DNA of 64,000 nt from Rhynchosporium graminicola (taxonomy: Eukaryota > Ascomycota > Leotiomycetes > Helotiales > Ploettnerulaceae). Location of the stretch: contig FJUW01000051.1 of the NCBI GenBank assembly GCA_900074885.1, positions 346,113-410,112 of the forward strand, read 5' to 3'. Both the position numbers and the translations under genes were made by a program. Shown one piece after another: positions 11,472 to 22,867 of this stretch. The notes below the pieces were generated by a model. That model did not search any database, was not told where the DNA came from, and saw only the letters and a program-made list of their open reading frames with translations. Within the stretch, counting starts at the first letter, position 1. The number at the start of each line of letters is the position of its first letter.

Positions 11472-14220
11472 TACGAGTCTCGGTGACTGTGATTAATTCA
11501 ATATCGGAGATGGCACTCCCAATTAGAGGCAACTCTCGAACCACAAGGCATAGAATTTGAGCGTTGCGAGCTAGACCAGACTTGCTCTTCAAAAGTTGAG
11601 CAGCAAGCACCGTGATGGTTGTTAGAGAGCGAGGATTGCGAACTTGAACGAAACATGAGTAGGCTGTTATATCTCTCCAGAGTTCATGCAGTCACTGATG
11701 ACCGCTATCATTTTGACAGGGCTCCAGGTAAGATTTCTAGCTCCATGGACATTCCGGTCCAGTTTTCCTTCGAGAACACGCCAAGAAAGCTGTATGGAAC
11801 AATGATCGGCCTCGAAAAGGCTTGTTCTGGTGTTGAGATCGGATATACGATAATAATACGCCTTTGAGTATCCGTAAAGCTTTCTCAAGGATGCATGCTT
11901 CCCGATTTTTGACGCAGCAGAAACCTGAGTAATCCGAATCGACTTACTGTACGATGAGCCTGACGTATTGAAGGACATGTTCCCACCCAAACAAGTGAGA
12001 TGCCGAATTTCACTCTTCTTCAGGTACTTCTGTCAGTCAATGTCCGATACTCTACTCATCACTAGTAAGCATGTTATGTTTTATATCGATCATACGCCGA
12101 TCCTCTGCCAACATGTGGAGGGCGAAGGGAACAGCCAGATTTGATGTCTGCCTGCCTTGGCCAGCATTATTCTGGCCCTAGTGCCCATGTGAGTAGCCAA
12201 AATATATATGGCTTACGAGGCTCCCATGATGATATTATCTTATATAACATATGAAACATATAAGTTTTATATATCAAAGAGTACTTACGTGAAATGAGGT
12301 GCGTAGTAAGTTCCTAAGCAGATATTAAAGATAGTAAATAGAGTATCACCTGATCCTGAAGTTCTCAATAACTTCAAATTCTACTTCTAGATATAGTAAA
12401 ATATCTCTTACTTGAAGTAAAATTGGCTCATGAGTATCGCTATCATAGCCCTTTATATACTCCCTTATGGAGCTAAGTATGATTTAGTAGAAGGGTCACG
12501 AGTCACGTGCTCAATGCTCGTATGTGTAAGTACCTAGGTATTATATGCGTAGATTCTTATCTAATATAACTTAAGCGCGCTATAGAACTTTAGCCTATGC
12601 TAGCCTGAGCTAAAATTTGTTATAATCGTAGTATGATAAAATTTTATATTGTAAAGATTTAGGCACTAATGTGAGGTCACGAGAGGGGCCAGAATAATGC
12701 AAGCCGCATGCTAGGCAACAAGCAGCATATGATTGCTGCCCATGTATCGATGCTACCATGCAGAACAAAGCGGTCGCCACCTCCGTAGCTAGCTCCAATT
12801 TTGACGCCTTCTTCCGCTGCTCGTAACAGCGATCGACCTGCCCTCAAATCCCGTGATACCGCACTGGGTCGATGGTCTGCGAGGCGCATGTTAATGAAGA
12901 GAACAACAGCACGGAACGCTCGTTTTCGAGCATAAGGAAAGCAATATGGCAATTCACGATCCAGTGAATAAGGAGTTACTTGACGCGATCCATGCTAGTG
13001 TTGGTAACGACAGCTAGCATGCTCTTAACATCTCCCTTTACCGGCTCTTTCACCAAACTACCGTCCTTGTCGCTGCTATAGCTCTTCGACTGATTGGTCA
13101 TTGATCCTTGATTTCGATTCACAACGGGAACTACTGCCTCTTCTGCTGATTCTCACACGAACATCAGCGATAGTGGCTTCCACCGGTCTCTGGATAAACA
13201 AGCTGCTCGCTACGCCTCCAGATCTCGCCCCTTCACTTTCGATTATCCTTTGGAGGTGCGAACACCAGCCAGCGCAAGAACGTCAAGCGTTGAATATTAT
13301 ACAGCCTGGCCATAAGGACTTATCGCGCGCCGGATTCCTGGATTGTAATTTGTAACCGATTGTCTTCTGACATGGTGGCATCTATAAGAGGCTAAGCTGC
13401 CCAGATCTAAAGCTTGAGGAGCCATCGAGGCTGGCAAAATTCGTCTCCGGTCGGGCTGAAAGTCGTTCGCTGATTCAAAGTTACAAAGATTGCCTAAATT
13501 GAGATGGCATTTGGCGCATTCGACGGATGCAATCGATGGAGAGTACACTTCACAGGAATGCGACCAATTTCAAGTTGCATCTATATGGTTTAGCAGGTTA
13601 TTTTTCTCTCTCATAAACCTGTCGCAATCGCTTTATATTGTATTCAGTTGCACTTACGCTTTTTATCTCTGTCAGGTCTACTGGGCTGGCCGTAACACAC
13701 TAAAACAATCACTAGTGAAGTTCACGGATTATCATATCCTGTCTCTTATTCAACTTTCAATCAATATGGACAATTGCAGTAAAAGGCATCTATCGAGCTT
13801 GAAAAAGCCCTCTGTAAATGTCTTTCGAGACGTTTAATTTGCAAAACAGATGTAGAACCACGTGGTAACTTCGAGAAGCGATTGTCAACAAGCAAATCGT
13901 AGCTGGTCAAAGAACGCCATTGCAAATGGCTTAGACTTGAGAATTCAAGCACCTGAAGGAAATTCCTTGTTATAGCTTGAATAGATCTGCATTTCAGCTT
14001 TATTACAGTGATTCGTTCCGCGCTAATTGACCCGCAGGGCCGAAATGAACCCAAGTAACTGTCTCGAGTTCCACTAACTAGGCGGCATCTGATCAGATTT
14101 AAAATCTGCGCTCTCTAAACTTGCCTGCCTTTACTCATCGTCTTGCATTAACCTGTTCGCCGCACATTAGTTCGGCTCTCTCTCGATTAGGGCACTTGTC
14201 ACAGCTGTATTCACGGCACG
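11472..14220. other. Gene-poor stretch with AT-rich tract at 12220-12660
   Basis: Immediately upstream of the transcription factor the minus strand has an open frame of about 70 codons (11690 to 11475) without a plausible start; not called. The tract 12220-12660 is AT-rich with long TATA runs, probably an old decayed repeat, but its family is not recognisable. Near 13840-13900 a short segment resembles 15865-15925 (shared CACGTGG followed by a GAGAAGCGA..GTCAACAA string), suggesting that duplication extends upstream of the module described below. Confidence 0.45.
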
Positions 14221-14565
14221 ATGTCGTATCCAGAGTTCGGTGATCTCCACGGGGATGATCCTACGTTCTCTCAACAAACAGAGATTCTCTACAAGGATCG
14301 AACCTGCCAGAAATTCTGTAGATCGTTCCAATATATCTCGGCCTCTGCTGCACGAGAAACTGTCTTGTTCTATGCTGGGAATGGAAAGTCAAGTAGACAT
14401 GCACCAGTCCATGAGCATCCCAGAGTGCAACTCTCCAGATACCCTCAATATTACTGCGTATATATCCTACTAATTTCTTGTGTCCTTTTCGAGATCAATT
14501 TGCATAAGACATGTTGAGCTGATGGAGGCTGCAGGACTACTAGGATTACGATAATGATGATGAAC
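14221..14565 (+). pseudogene. Decayed copy of the small protein encoded at 16334
   Basis: An ATG at 14221 opens a frame of about 75 residues that aligns to residues 16-72 of the downstream small protein: shared E-LY...C, RSF, E-VL-YA, R-H and H-H positions. After this exon, homology continues in DNA around 14540-14585 with the second exon of the intact copy (GGATT...GATGATGAAC...TTTTGG), but the second-exon donor that reads GG|GTAAGT in the intact gene is GG|ATGAGT here and the frame is no longer continuous. Read as the inactive half of a tandem duplication. A truncated product from the first exon cannot be excluded. Confidence 0.6.
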
Positions 14566-15084
14566 TAGCACTTCGTTTTTGGATGAGTGTCATTTCATAT
14601 CTCTGTCCAAGGGCCAAAGACACTTCACTCATCATGTTTGCAATCGCCTTTTACTAATCAGAGAAATAGTCGGCAGCAAATACAGGTGGTATTGCGGAAG
14701 GTGGTATTGATGGTAGGACTCCAGCTTACATATTATCACACCTAATGGAGCTTGAACTAATAATATTAAATACAAAGCAGTACATCGGTACGTCATCTTC
14801 GAGACCATTTTTTTGAAAACCCCAACCCCGCAGTCATTCGCCTATGAGTGAAAATATGGGAATGCAGAAGTTGTAATTGATACTCTTTTTTCAGCTTGAA
14901 AAAAAGATAATATGGGCGGATACAAATCTTAGGAAAGAGAGTTGCAAGATCGCGACTGACGAAGAAACAGGAGAAATCGGACATGATCTGCAATAAATAC
15001 CGAACTGGAAGAAGGTAATGCACCTTATGGCTTCCTGAGGTCGATGAAGTACGGAGAAACGCTTACCTAAATTACAGTTCCCTA

Positions 15085-15670
15085 ATGGCAAACCGATTCG
15101 TTCTATGTCCTTTCCTATCAGCTGAACTCCAAGTGAAGATTCTAAGTGAAAGTGGTAGTCTCCGCACACGCTGTATTCGTATACTGACAGTGTGATTATC
15201 CAATGGAAACAGGGTTCATATCAGGCCATATTAATCGAGAAGCAAGTTTACTTCAACCCAGGCATCAACACCCTGCTATTCAAGACGAGCTTTTGTTTTG
15301 CAACACGCACGCAGTTCTACCATGTTGTGTTCTACCTCGAGCAGGAATTTGCTCGAGTTGCAGTATCGGCCTCATAGAAGCTCAGTGCATGTTGCGACCA
15401 TGTATTCTGCTTCGATGACCCCTACCTCCTCTCTCCTCAAGATCCAAGGTTGATAAACATCAATATGCGGGTCATTGAGATTGTGCGTGGCATCAATACG
15501 TTTCGCGACCAGACCAATACGATTCCATAGTCCCACAACCCTAGAGAAGATGTTCTCCATTCCGCCTCCATGGTTTTATTTCCTGAAATTTCTGGTATCA
15601 AGGAAGCAATCTACTTTTTAGAGACAGCTCTCGAAAACTTTCAAGCCGGAAATGATTATTTACACAACTG
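15085..15670 (+). pseudogene. Decayed 2EXR-domain gene, upstream tandem copy
   Basis: Matches the intact gene at 17097-19010 segment by segment: the FPFLPLELRRQI exon appears as CPFLSAELQVKI (about 15102-15136), the YFNP...LLF block at 15250-15300, the CCDH-FC block near 15400, the I-RGINT block near 15485, and the FPEISGIKEAI block near 15590. The acceptor before the first block reads GGCAA instead of GGCAG, and the donor after it is CTAAGT instead of GTAAGT, so both splice sites are lost. In-frame stops are present, for example TAG at 15375-15377. Clearly a pseudogene by sequence alone. Confidence 0.8.
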
Positions 15671-16333
15671 TGTTCCGTAATGCCGACCCGAATGCAGGTC
15701 AAATATGAGGAGCAAGAATATACAAGGAGCTTTTCGAGGCTATGATCACCGATCAGAGTACACTCACTCCCTCCAAATTGTATCAAAACAGACAGTTCTG
15801 GTCATCTCAGTCTGTCTTGCGTGCATATTTCCCTTGTCACTACTCTATGAAGGATTCATCTTGCGAAGCAGAAATGTAGTCACGTGGTCGCTTCTGGAGA
15901 AGCGAATGTCAACAATGAAGTTCACAAAACGCATCAGATGTTCTTAATGAGATTATAGCAATCTGGCTAGCTCCGTTATATTCAGCAGCACTCGCCATGG
16001 AGGTTGCGCTGATAATTAAGCATTCCTTCACTTTCGCGTTCTCATTGATCTTACGCTTACTGAAGCGGCAAGCCTGGATTGGCTGGATTGGCTGGGTTGG
16101 AGCCGACGGCACCTGTGATGCGACAATATGCTAGTGGCCTTGAAGGCGATATATTTCATGTAAGCCCTGTAGAAAAGCGCATATGCGCACCAACCAGCAT
16201 TACGACTTCGAGATTCCGGTCAAGCTCTTGGCTGAGATTTCCTTCTTTCCAACTTACTCCCCTCGGCACGGCAGCTTCGAAGTGTCTCAGCCTAAGGTAG
16301 CCTCTTACATATCTTTTCAGCGCCCTAACAAAC
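15671..16333. other. Spacer between the decayed and intact gene pairs
   Basis: No intact gene. An open frame begins at 16183 and could supply an upstream exon of the following gene, but I could not find a splice join in the right phase. Confidence 0.4.
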
Positions 16334-17067
16334 ATGGAGAGTCTACAAAGAATGAAAGCCCATTGCACAATGGGTCCAGAGGTTCTTTACTATCAAGATT
16401 GCATTCGACAGTCGCTTAGATCATTCCTCTTCTACTCGGAGGACGGCGAGAAGGAGGTAGTGCTATGTTATGCTAAGGATGCGCATCCAAGAACACACAT
16501 GGCTATTCATCAACACAAGACATGCGTACGCACCCCTAAACTGGAAGTTAATATGGTATGGACGTAGCTTTCTCCCTCTTCCGCAGCGCATACCTTCGTG
16601 TGACAACGGAATTACTTTATATGGCTAATTGATCTAACGGAAACTATAGGGATTCGATGCTGACAGAAAAATTCCTATTCGATACTGGGTAAGTTTGGCT
16701 CTCATAGGAGAGGAATATACTCGCCCTTTGTATGAGATCGAAAGGTTACTAATTAGTTTCAAAGTCTATTGAAAGTAACAACAAAAGAGCTGCCCAAGGA
16801 GTCTTGGTGGTGAGTAGCGAAGACAATGGTCCGCGACGAATGTTCCAGTCATGATCTAATAGGTTCTACAGAGAGGCACAGCTGCGCGTCCTCTGGATCC
16901 TAATCCTGCGAAAGCTGCTCAGATGGCGCAAGCTTTCCACTACGACAAAAGCTTCGGAGACCACGAAATCGTCATTAGCGCTCTATCAGAGCTCGAAAAG
17001 AACCCGGTGAGTTACGTCCAAGCACTAGATTGTGCTAATAGCATAGATTCCACACGAATACTTTTAG
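16334..17067 (+). CDS. Uncharacterised five-exon small protein paired with 2EXR gene
   Basis: Exons 16334-16555, 16650-16688, 16765-16809, 16872-17006 and 17047-17067; introns of 94, 76, 62 and 40 bp. All four introns are phase 0 with GT(A/G)(T/A)(G) donors and AG acceptors, and the joined frame is open for 153 residues, which is strong evidence of a real gene despite no domain match. The protein has an acidic-basic N-terminal part with two His-x-His-type spots (residues 57-68), a short RYW segment and a helical C-terminus rich in Ala, Asp and Glu. No signal peptide or membrane segment. A decayed homolog lies at 14221. Only 29 bp separate its stop from the ATG of the 2EXR gene, which suggests coupled expression or a mis-split single locus. 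A different last acceptor at 17067 would give a longer C-terminus that remains open to 17256. Function unknown. Confidence 0.65.
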
Positions 17068-17096
17068 CTTCTGACGTACAAAATAGCAGCGAGCTT

Positions 17097-19010
17097 ATGC
17101 CATTTGCAACAGCTACGAGACCGCCAGAATGTGACTACTCCTCCCTTAGTTGACATTACTCTTGCAAGATTGCTTACTATAATCCTAGGTCCTTGGCAGC
17201 TAACGAGTTTGTCCTATTTCCCTTTCTACCACTCGAACTACGACGTCAGATTGTAAGTGGATGCACCATCGCCAGCCTTCACCTCTGCCTTCGATATCAC
17301 GATACGGAATAGCTTAGAAGAAGTCTGTCATACCGATGCCTTTTTTGGACAGATCTCAACCATTTTGAGAGCTTATGATAGCTAAGCAAATTCCCAGAGC
17401 TTGATCCGGCACGACAACCAACACCACAATTATAGTCCTAGGAAACATCGTTATTGTCCAATAGCTTAACTCGAATACTTGCTAATAAAGAGGCCTATAG
17501 TGGAAATATGCTTCGGATCACACCAGATTCATCCAAATTGTACACCAGTCGCCACCAGATGCCCCGGTATCAAAGATTCTCCACAAGTTCTACAAAGTGG
17601 CACGTCCCTCTTGTCAGCCACCTCCAATGCTGCATGCTAGCTCCGAGAGTAGACGGGAAGGACTCATGTACTACAAACAATTCAAGCTCGAGTTCCGCTT
17701 TCCTGATGATCCCGAGAAGCGAGTGTACTTCAATCCAACGGTCGACATTCTTCTTTTCGCCACTGGAACTTGTACAGGGACGCTCATACAATTCTGCCGC
17801 ATTGCATTCCTCCGGAATCAGAAGTTTCGACGGGTCGCCATCACAAGCTCACGAAGATTCGCCGATTGTTGCGACCATTACTTCTGCTGGCGCCGGCGCT
17901 CCAGCCCCGGAAATCCAGGGTTAGACTTCGTGTCTGAACCCATTGATATCCTCCGTGGCATCAACACCTCTGGTAATGCGGCGCCGCCAGCAAACTGGGG
18001 GCGCTCAATGCATGTACCTAGGTTACGAAAAGATCCAAGTTCCATGAGATTCTTTCCTGGTATCTCAGGTCTCGAGGAAGTTATCCACGTGATGGATACC
18101 TACCTCGATAAACCACAACAAGTTGATAACACCACGACTTTTCGCATCGCCGACACATCGATAGTCACAGACGCTACCGAAAAAAAGTTTCTAGCAACTA
18201 CTGTGGAGTTGATGAGACGGTACAGTAGTGGTGAGCACGCAGAGTGGGAGACTCCAGACACCAATACTTGGCTTGGCAGCACATTGCCGGAATTCTCATA
18301 CATCAACCTTACGTCTATCAAGCCTTTTGAGAATGGAAACATCATCAAGGAATATGAGTTATGGGACTGTCATGAACTCGAACGCTCCGCAATCCTCCGC
18401 GGAGACGTGAGACGGGTCCTTGAATCGATAACTGGCTGTCACATATTTTTTCCCACCAAAGTCATCGGGGTTGATCGTGACAATAACATGGAGCGGCTCG
18501 AATACGGTATCGGGGGACCAACAAATACTGCTGTCCAAGCAGGCAGTATAGCGGTAGATATTATAGCTGTTAGTTTTGCTTCCCTTGGCTTTCCTCTCGA
18601 CTTTAGGTTCGGTCGCTAACATCATCCAGGATGACAAAGCCTCGTGGTGCCCTTCCTTTCGACGATATCTCCAAGATGGTTGCAAAGATCTGATTCCGTC
18701 GACAATCAACAACCAGACTCTTGCACGTCTTTCCATCGCAGCTCCTCGGACAAAGGTACCAAATAGACTCATTCGCAGAGGTCGAGCCGCATATTTAAAC
18801 AAGAGCCCTCTGCTAGTTGCGCTAGAACAGATACATAGCCTTGAACCATTAGAGGCTCGTTCATCCTATGACGCCAAGCTTGTCTTTCCACCCAATACCG
18901 ATAAAATCGAGTTGCACAAATGGTGGCTTGTCGATAGGTACTATAGACGTGTATATGTGGATTGGATAGAGCGAAAGGTCTGGGATCCTGATCGAGACGA
19001 CAGCGATTAA
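17097..19010 (+). CDS. 2EXR-domain protein, intact tandem copy
   Basis: Exons 17097-17130, 17200-17252, 17501-18553 and 18630-19010; introns of 69, 248 and 76 bp, frame kept, 506 residues. The N-terminus carries the 2EXR signature FPFLPLELRRQIW (residues 18-30), with the Trp coming from the next exon across the long intron. Then come a PPP-LHASSESRREGL block, a YFNP-VDILLF block and an RRVAI strand, the usual order for this fungal family, whose function is not known. The C-terminal 200 residues are specific to this copy group. The third intron choice (18554-18629) is preferred because a GCTAAC branch site lies just before the acceptor; the frame is otherwise open to 18619. Neighbours: an uncharacterised small-protein gene 29 bp upstream and another 2EXR gene 1.2 kb downstream. 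Confidence 0.8.
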
Positions 19011-20199
19011 GAAGATGTATCTTCTGGCCCTGCTATACTCAGGGTCACCATCTTTACCGACAACTCGACGAATTGGAGGCGGTCTGAACCTTTTGTCAGT
19101 CCGCAAGCTCCCCACCATCCCGCTCACAGCTGACCCATTTTTAGTAATTCTTGCTCCCGAGTCCCTGATATCTGTTTTGCACGACTGGAAAAGCCTTTGA
19201 TCGACGATATTGCGTCCTGTTCGAGCGATCTGAAAATTTCTCAACTGTCTATTTTTCTCCTTAATTTTCAGAGCAAAAGCATTCCGCGTTCATTAGTCTT
19301 TTCGGGAGTTTGTTCCTCTTTCTGGCAGTATTCTGCCTGCTTGTGAACTCATCTAAGATCACCACACTGGTTCTGCTATAGCGGCAGATGGAGCAAGGGA
19401 CAAAATTGTATATGGATGTGTATTACACTGCGACAGAAAAGACAACATATGGACAGTGAGTCGAAAAACACATTACTGTATCCTAGACAGAGTAGAAGAA
19501 GAAGAAAAAATGCATCATTTCGCGAAACTGAACCCTACTTCCGAGTCGGAGCTATTTCGTGACTTATTAAGTGAAACCTGACCTCACCAATTGAAAGTAA
19601 GAATTTTGTACTCGACAATAATCAAAGTCATGAATGCAAGTCACGAAATCTTCCTATCACTTTACTCGGAGCTTCATTCTTTGCTTCACCAGTTACGGAT
19701 TTGTCTTCAGATTATTATCGGAAAGCATTGGCCGGCTACTCTCAGCTCTTCCCAAAAGTCGGGACCTGATTCTAGCAACGTTCCCTAGCACGAGCGACCT
19801 AGTCCCAAACAACGTCGCCTCACAGCTAAGCAATGTTGCAGCGCATGGCCTTGCTGCTGTACGCTGCTTGACAGAAAACTGTCCTCGCATTCAACCATGC
19901 CATCCATTTTCCACGACACTTTGACAAAAAAGGTACTCATCGCAAACTCTATAGAAGAAGTGTACTTAGATTCAGCCCGACTCAATTTCAGAACCACAGT
20001 TTGCAGTCATGAGAAGCTATGAACCACGAACTAGCTCGGTTACCAACGAGTGTCAGATTCAAAGGCTCCACTTAGCAGTTTTCACTCCACAGACCGGTGC
20101 ATCTAGTATCTGAATCCTACGCACAAGCTACAGTATAATGATTTGGTCGAATTTTCTTCTCATACAGAGATTTTTCCGTCTTCAAGATCTCATCTCAAA
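19011..20199. other. Intergenic between two 2EXR genes
   Basis: About 1.2 kb with only short unconvincing frames. The final part is the upstream region of the third 2EXR gene. No small-protein homolog was found here, so the pairing seen upstream is not repeated. Confidence 0.5.
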
Positions 20200-21595
20200 A
20201 TGTCACCATCTACGATTTTCCAATATTTCCAATGTTTCTACAAGAATTTGCTGACTTCGTTTGAAGACGTTGAGGTTGTTCCTCAACATTCGCGAACGAA
20301 ACTCGACGATCAAAATGCCAAAATTTTCAACCGGTTTAAGGACTTACCATTTGAGATCAGAGTTCAAATATGGCGGGAAGCTCTGGACCAGAATGGACGA
20401 CTGATCGAACTTGAGAGGACCGATCAAGGAAATCCTGTCTGGGGCTGGAGCCGAGATACCTGCGAATTCTGGCGTGTGAGCCCAAGATGCGGAGCATTGC
20501 CAGCTGTTATGCAAGCCTGTGCTGAGGCCCTCAACGAAGGGAAGAGGTATCTGGAGTACAGATGTTTCGATTCGGACAACAAACGACTTCCATCAGATGG
20601 GCCGTTTGAAATTTACTTCAACCCTCGAGTTGACACCATCTTCTTTGGTGAGCGGACTTGTCTCACCACTCTATTAAACCTGATTTCACCAGAGCGCGAG
20701 CGTCCAGAAGTACACATTCCAAGGGTCGCTTTTCTGTGCACGCCGCGTATGTTATATTGTTGTGGCCATATGCGCATGAGTCCGCTCTATGGAATCGATG
20801 GCGGCGTTAACCTAATAGAAGCTCTTCACGGTTTCAGCGAGGATGTCACGCAACACAATTTTCGTTATGGTGGATGCACTGGCCTAAAAGAAGTTCATTT
20901 CATAGTGAAATCGAAGCTCTGGCCTGAAGCTACTGCTTCGATAGACCAGGGAGTTGGACTCCGACCAGCCACGGCACGAGGCTACACCATGGAAGAGTCC
21001 CTGGGTAACGAGCCAGACATGGTACCAAGCAAAGCAGAGTGGCGCATGAAGGATAAACTAGAGAGCAGAATTGCTAGAGTGATCTCCGACCAAAGCCTGC
21101 CGAGGGTTGGGGAGTTCCGCTGGACAGGCGAGAAAATGCCGTCATTTCATTTCTCCAGCCTATGTCCAGCCCCAAAATTCGGGGAGGTTTATGATGGTTT
21201 AAATGTCGACAACTGGGACTTCTGGAACCTTTTCGAAATGAATGATGATTTTATGGAGAACCACAAAGCAAGGTTCGGATGTACTTACTTAGAGCTTGTC
21301 ATATCGACGTTCGGATGCGAAGTTCTTGTTCCTCCAAATGTAAATCATGGGTCAAGGATGCGCGAGATTGGTTTCTGCGGCAGTCGTGCGGATGTCGAGG
21401 AGGCTAAGGACTGGTTCAAAGATATGTTGGAGGTAAGTTGCTTTGTTTTCTTTTATGATGATCGTGGCTGACATATCGAAGCCAAAGCTAATGTCTCTTG
21501 CCTCGAGGATATTGTCACAAATACTTGGATTACAGCCAGACCGCCGGACAGCTGGTGTTCGACCATCGAGACTTAACAGGCTGGCGATTTTGTAG
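20200..21595 (+). CDS. 2EXR-domain protein, divergent third copy
   Basis: Exons 20200-21432 and 21482-21595 with a 49-bp intron (GTAAGT donor, GCTGAC branch-like site), 448 residues. The start is the ATG at 20200; the frame is open further upstream but has no ATG. The 2EXR signature is FKDLPFEIRVQIWREAL near residues 45-62, followed by a CAEALNEG-RYLEY block and IYFNPRVDTIFF, then a RVAFLC strand. It is much diverged from the 17097 gene and shares mainly these blocks. The C-terminus contains a long acidic Trp/Asn-rich segment and no membrane helix. Role unknown. Confidence 0.8.
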
Positions 21596-22867
21596 AATGT
21601 TGGATCAGTTCTTCCCTCTTCTCGGTTTTCCAGGCACATAGCAGACATTCGAGAAATGGTCTGTCTATAACTGTAGTAGTTGATTGAATCATCTTCTGTA
21701 GCTAAGGATGAAGGTAATCATGGAAGATTGGCTGAGAGACCGCACTCAAACCGGTGCCATGTAGTTCGTCTGAACTTGAAGGTAAATACGGTCTTCATGC
21801 TTGGCTACTTGACTTGACCACCGTCCATCATAGAAGTAGTGCCAAGATAAAGTATAGACAAGGCCAAGACTTCAGCTGCAGATGCAGTTGCAGGCGTAAA
21901 GTCACAGTGCGCAGGAATTACGACACCTGTAGCACTTTAGAAGAGCCCGGATTTTGGGGCGACGGGGACAATTTGAGGCAGTGATGAGTTTGGACAATGG
22001 TGGGAGGGATATGAGGAAGACGCGAATCGTCCTGTCCTACCTCCTCGACTAAGCAGTAACTTCAACTCGATGATTTTTCTGCGATTCAACGACTCCATGA
22101 ACTCCGGAAGAATGGAAGTCGACGATGAACCCCTACGCGTAATCTGTGTTGTAGATACGGAAGTACCTCGCTCATGCAGACTTCGATATAATTGGAAGCC
22201 TTTGCCTGCGGCCTGCCTCCTAGCCTTTGGCCTCCCAGCCATGATGCTGCTTCAGCCACAATACTATGCTGCCCCCAAAATACTTATAGGCAGGGATATA
22301 GATTAGAATGGAAATTCGATTGGTGGAGGCGCTCGAGAATCCATACTGTGCCATTCGGAGATTATAATTGGGTGCTGGGTTACCACCGAAGTACATACGA
22401 CTATTGAAGCTTATTAGACCGGGCTAGGGGAGGAGGGGAAAGTGAGATTCGAGGCAGAGTACCAGCACTCCTTACCAAGGCAACAAAGAAAAGTATATCC
22501 GCATTCTTCTCATGTTAGAGATCGGTAATCCTGCACAGTAAGATCATTGAACTGTGATTTAGTGCTTCATCAAAATCAATTGCACATCACCCATTTATTT
22601 ATTACCCGAATTATCTGACAGCTGCCGTCTCAAACTATAGATATGCTTACGGCCCGGACCTGGACCTGAACCTGACCTGAACTGAACTCGTAAGCGCCAA
22701 TCGCCAGCCGCAGCCGAATTCTCCTGTACTGCCTGCTTCGAAGCAGCGCGTCAGCAAGACCGAGAGGCTGTCGTTCCTTGGGTATGAGGTCTGTCTCTTT
22801 TCCCTCAAAGACCATTTCTATCTTATATAATTACCGTCAATAAAACCTTCGTTTGGACGGCGCAGAC
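21596..22867. other. Intergenic, no gene seen
   Basis: Overlapping short frames on both strands at 21940-22410 have no domain-like content. The last 250 bases hold the upstream region of the membrane-protein gene. Confidence 0.5.

Noticed and set aside
11475..11990. Minus-strand frames directly upstream of the transcription factor as extra exons
   Set aside because: The Zn2Cys6 cluster already begins 10 residues after a good ATG at 11471, and no splice join links the upstream frames in phase.
19634..19924. A 96-codon plus-strand frame between two 2EXR genes
   Set aside because: No homology to the paired small protein, no splice partners and overlapping frames of equal length.
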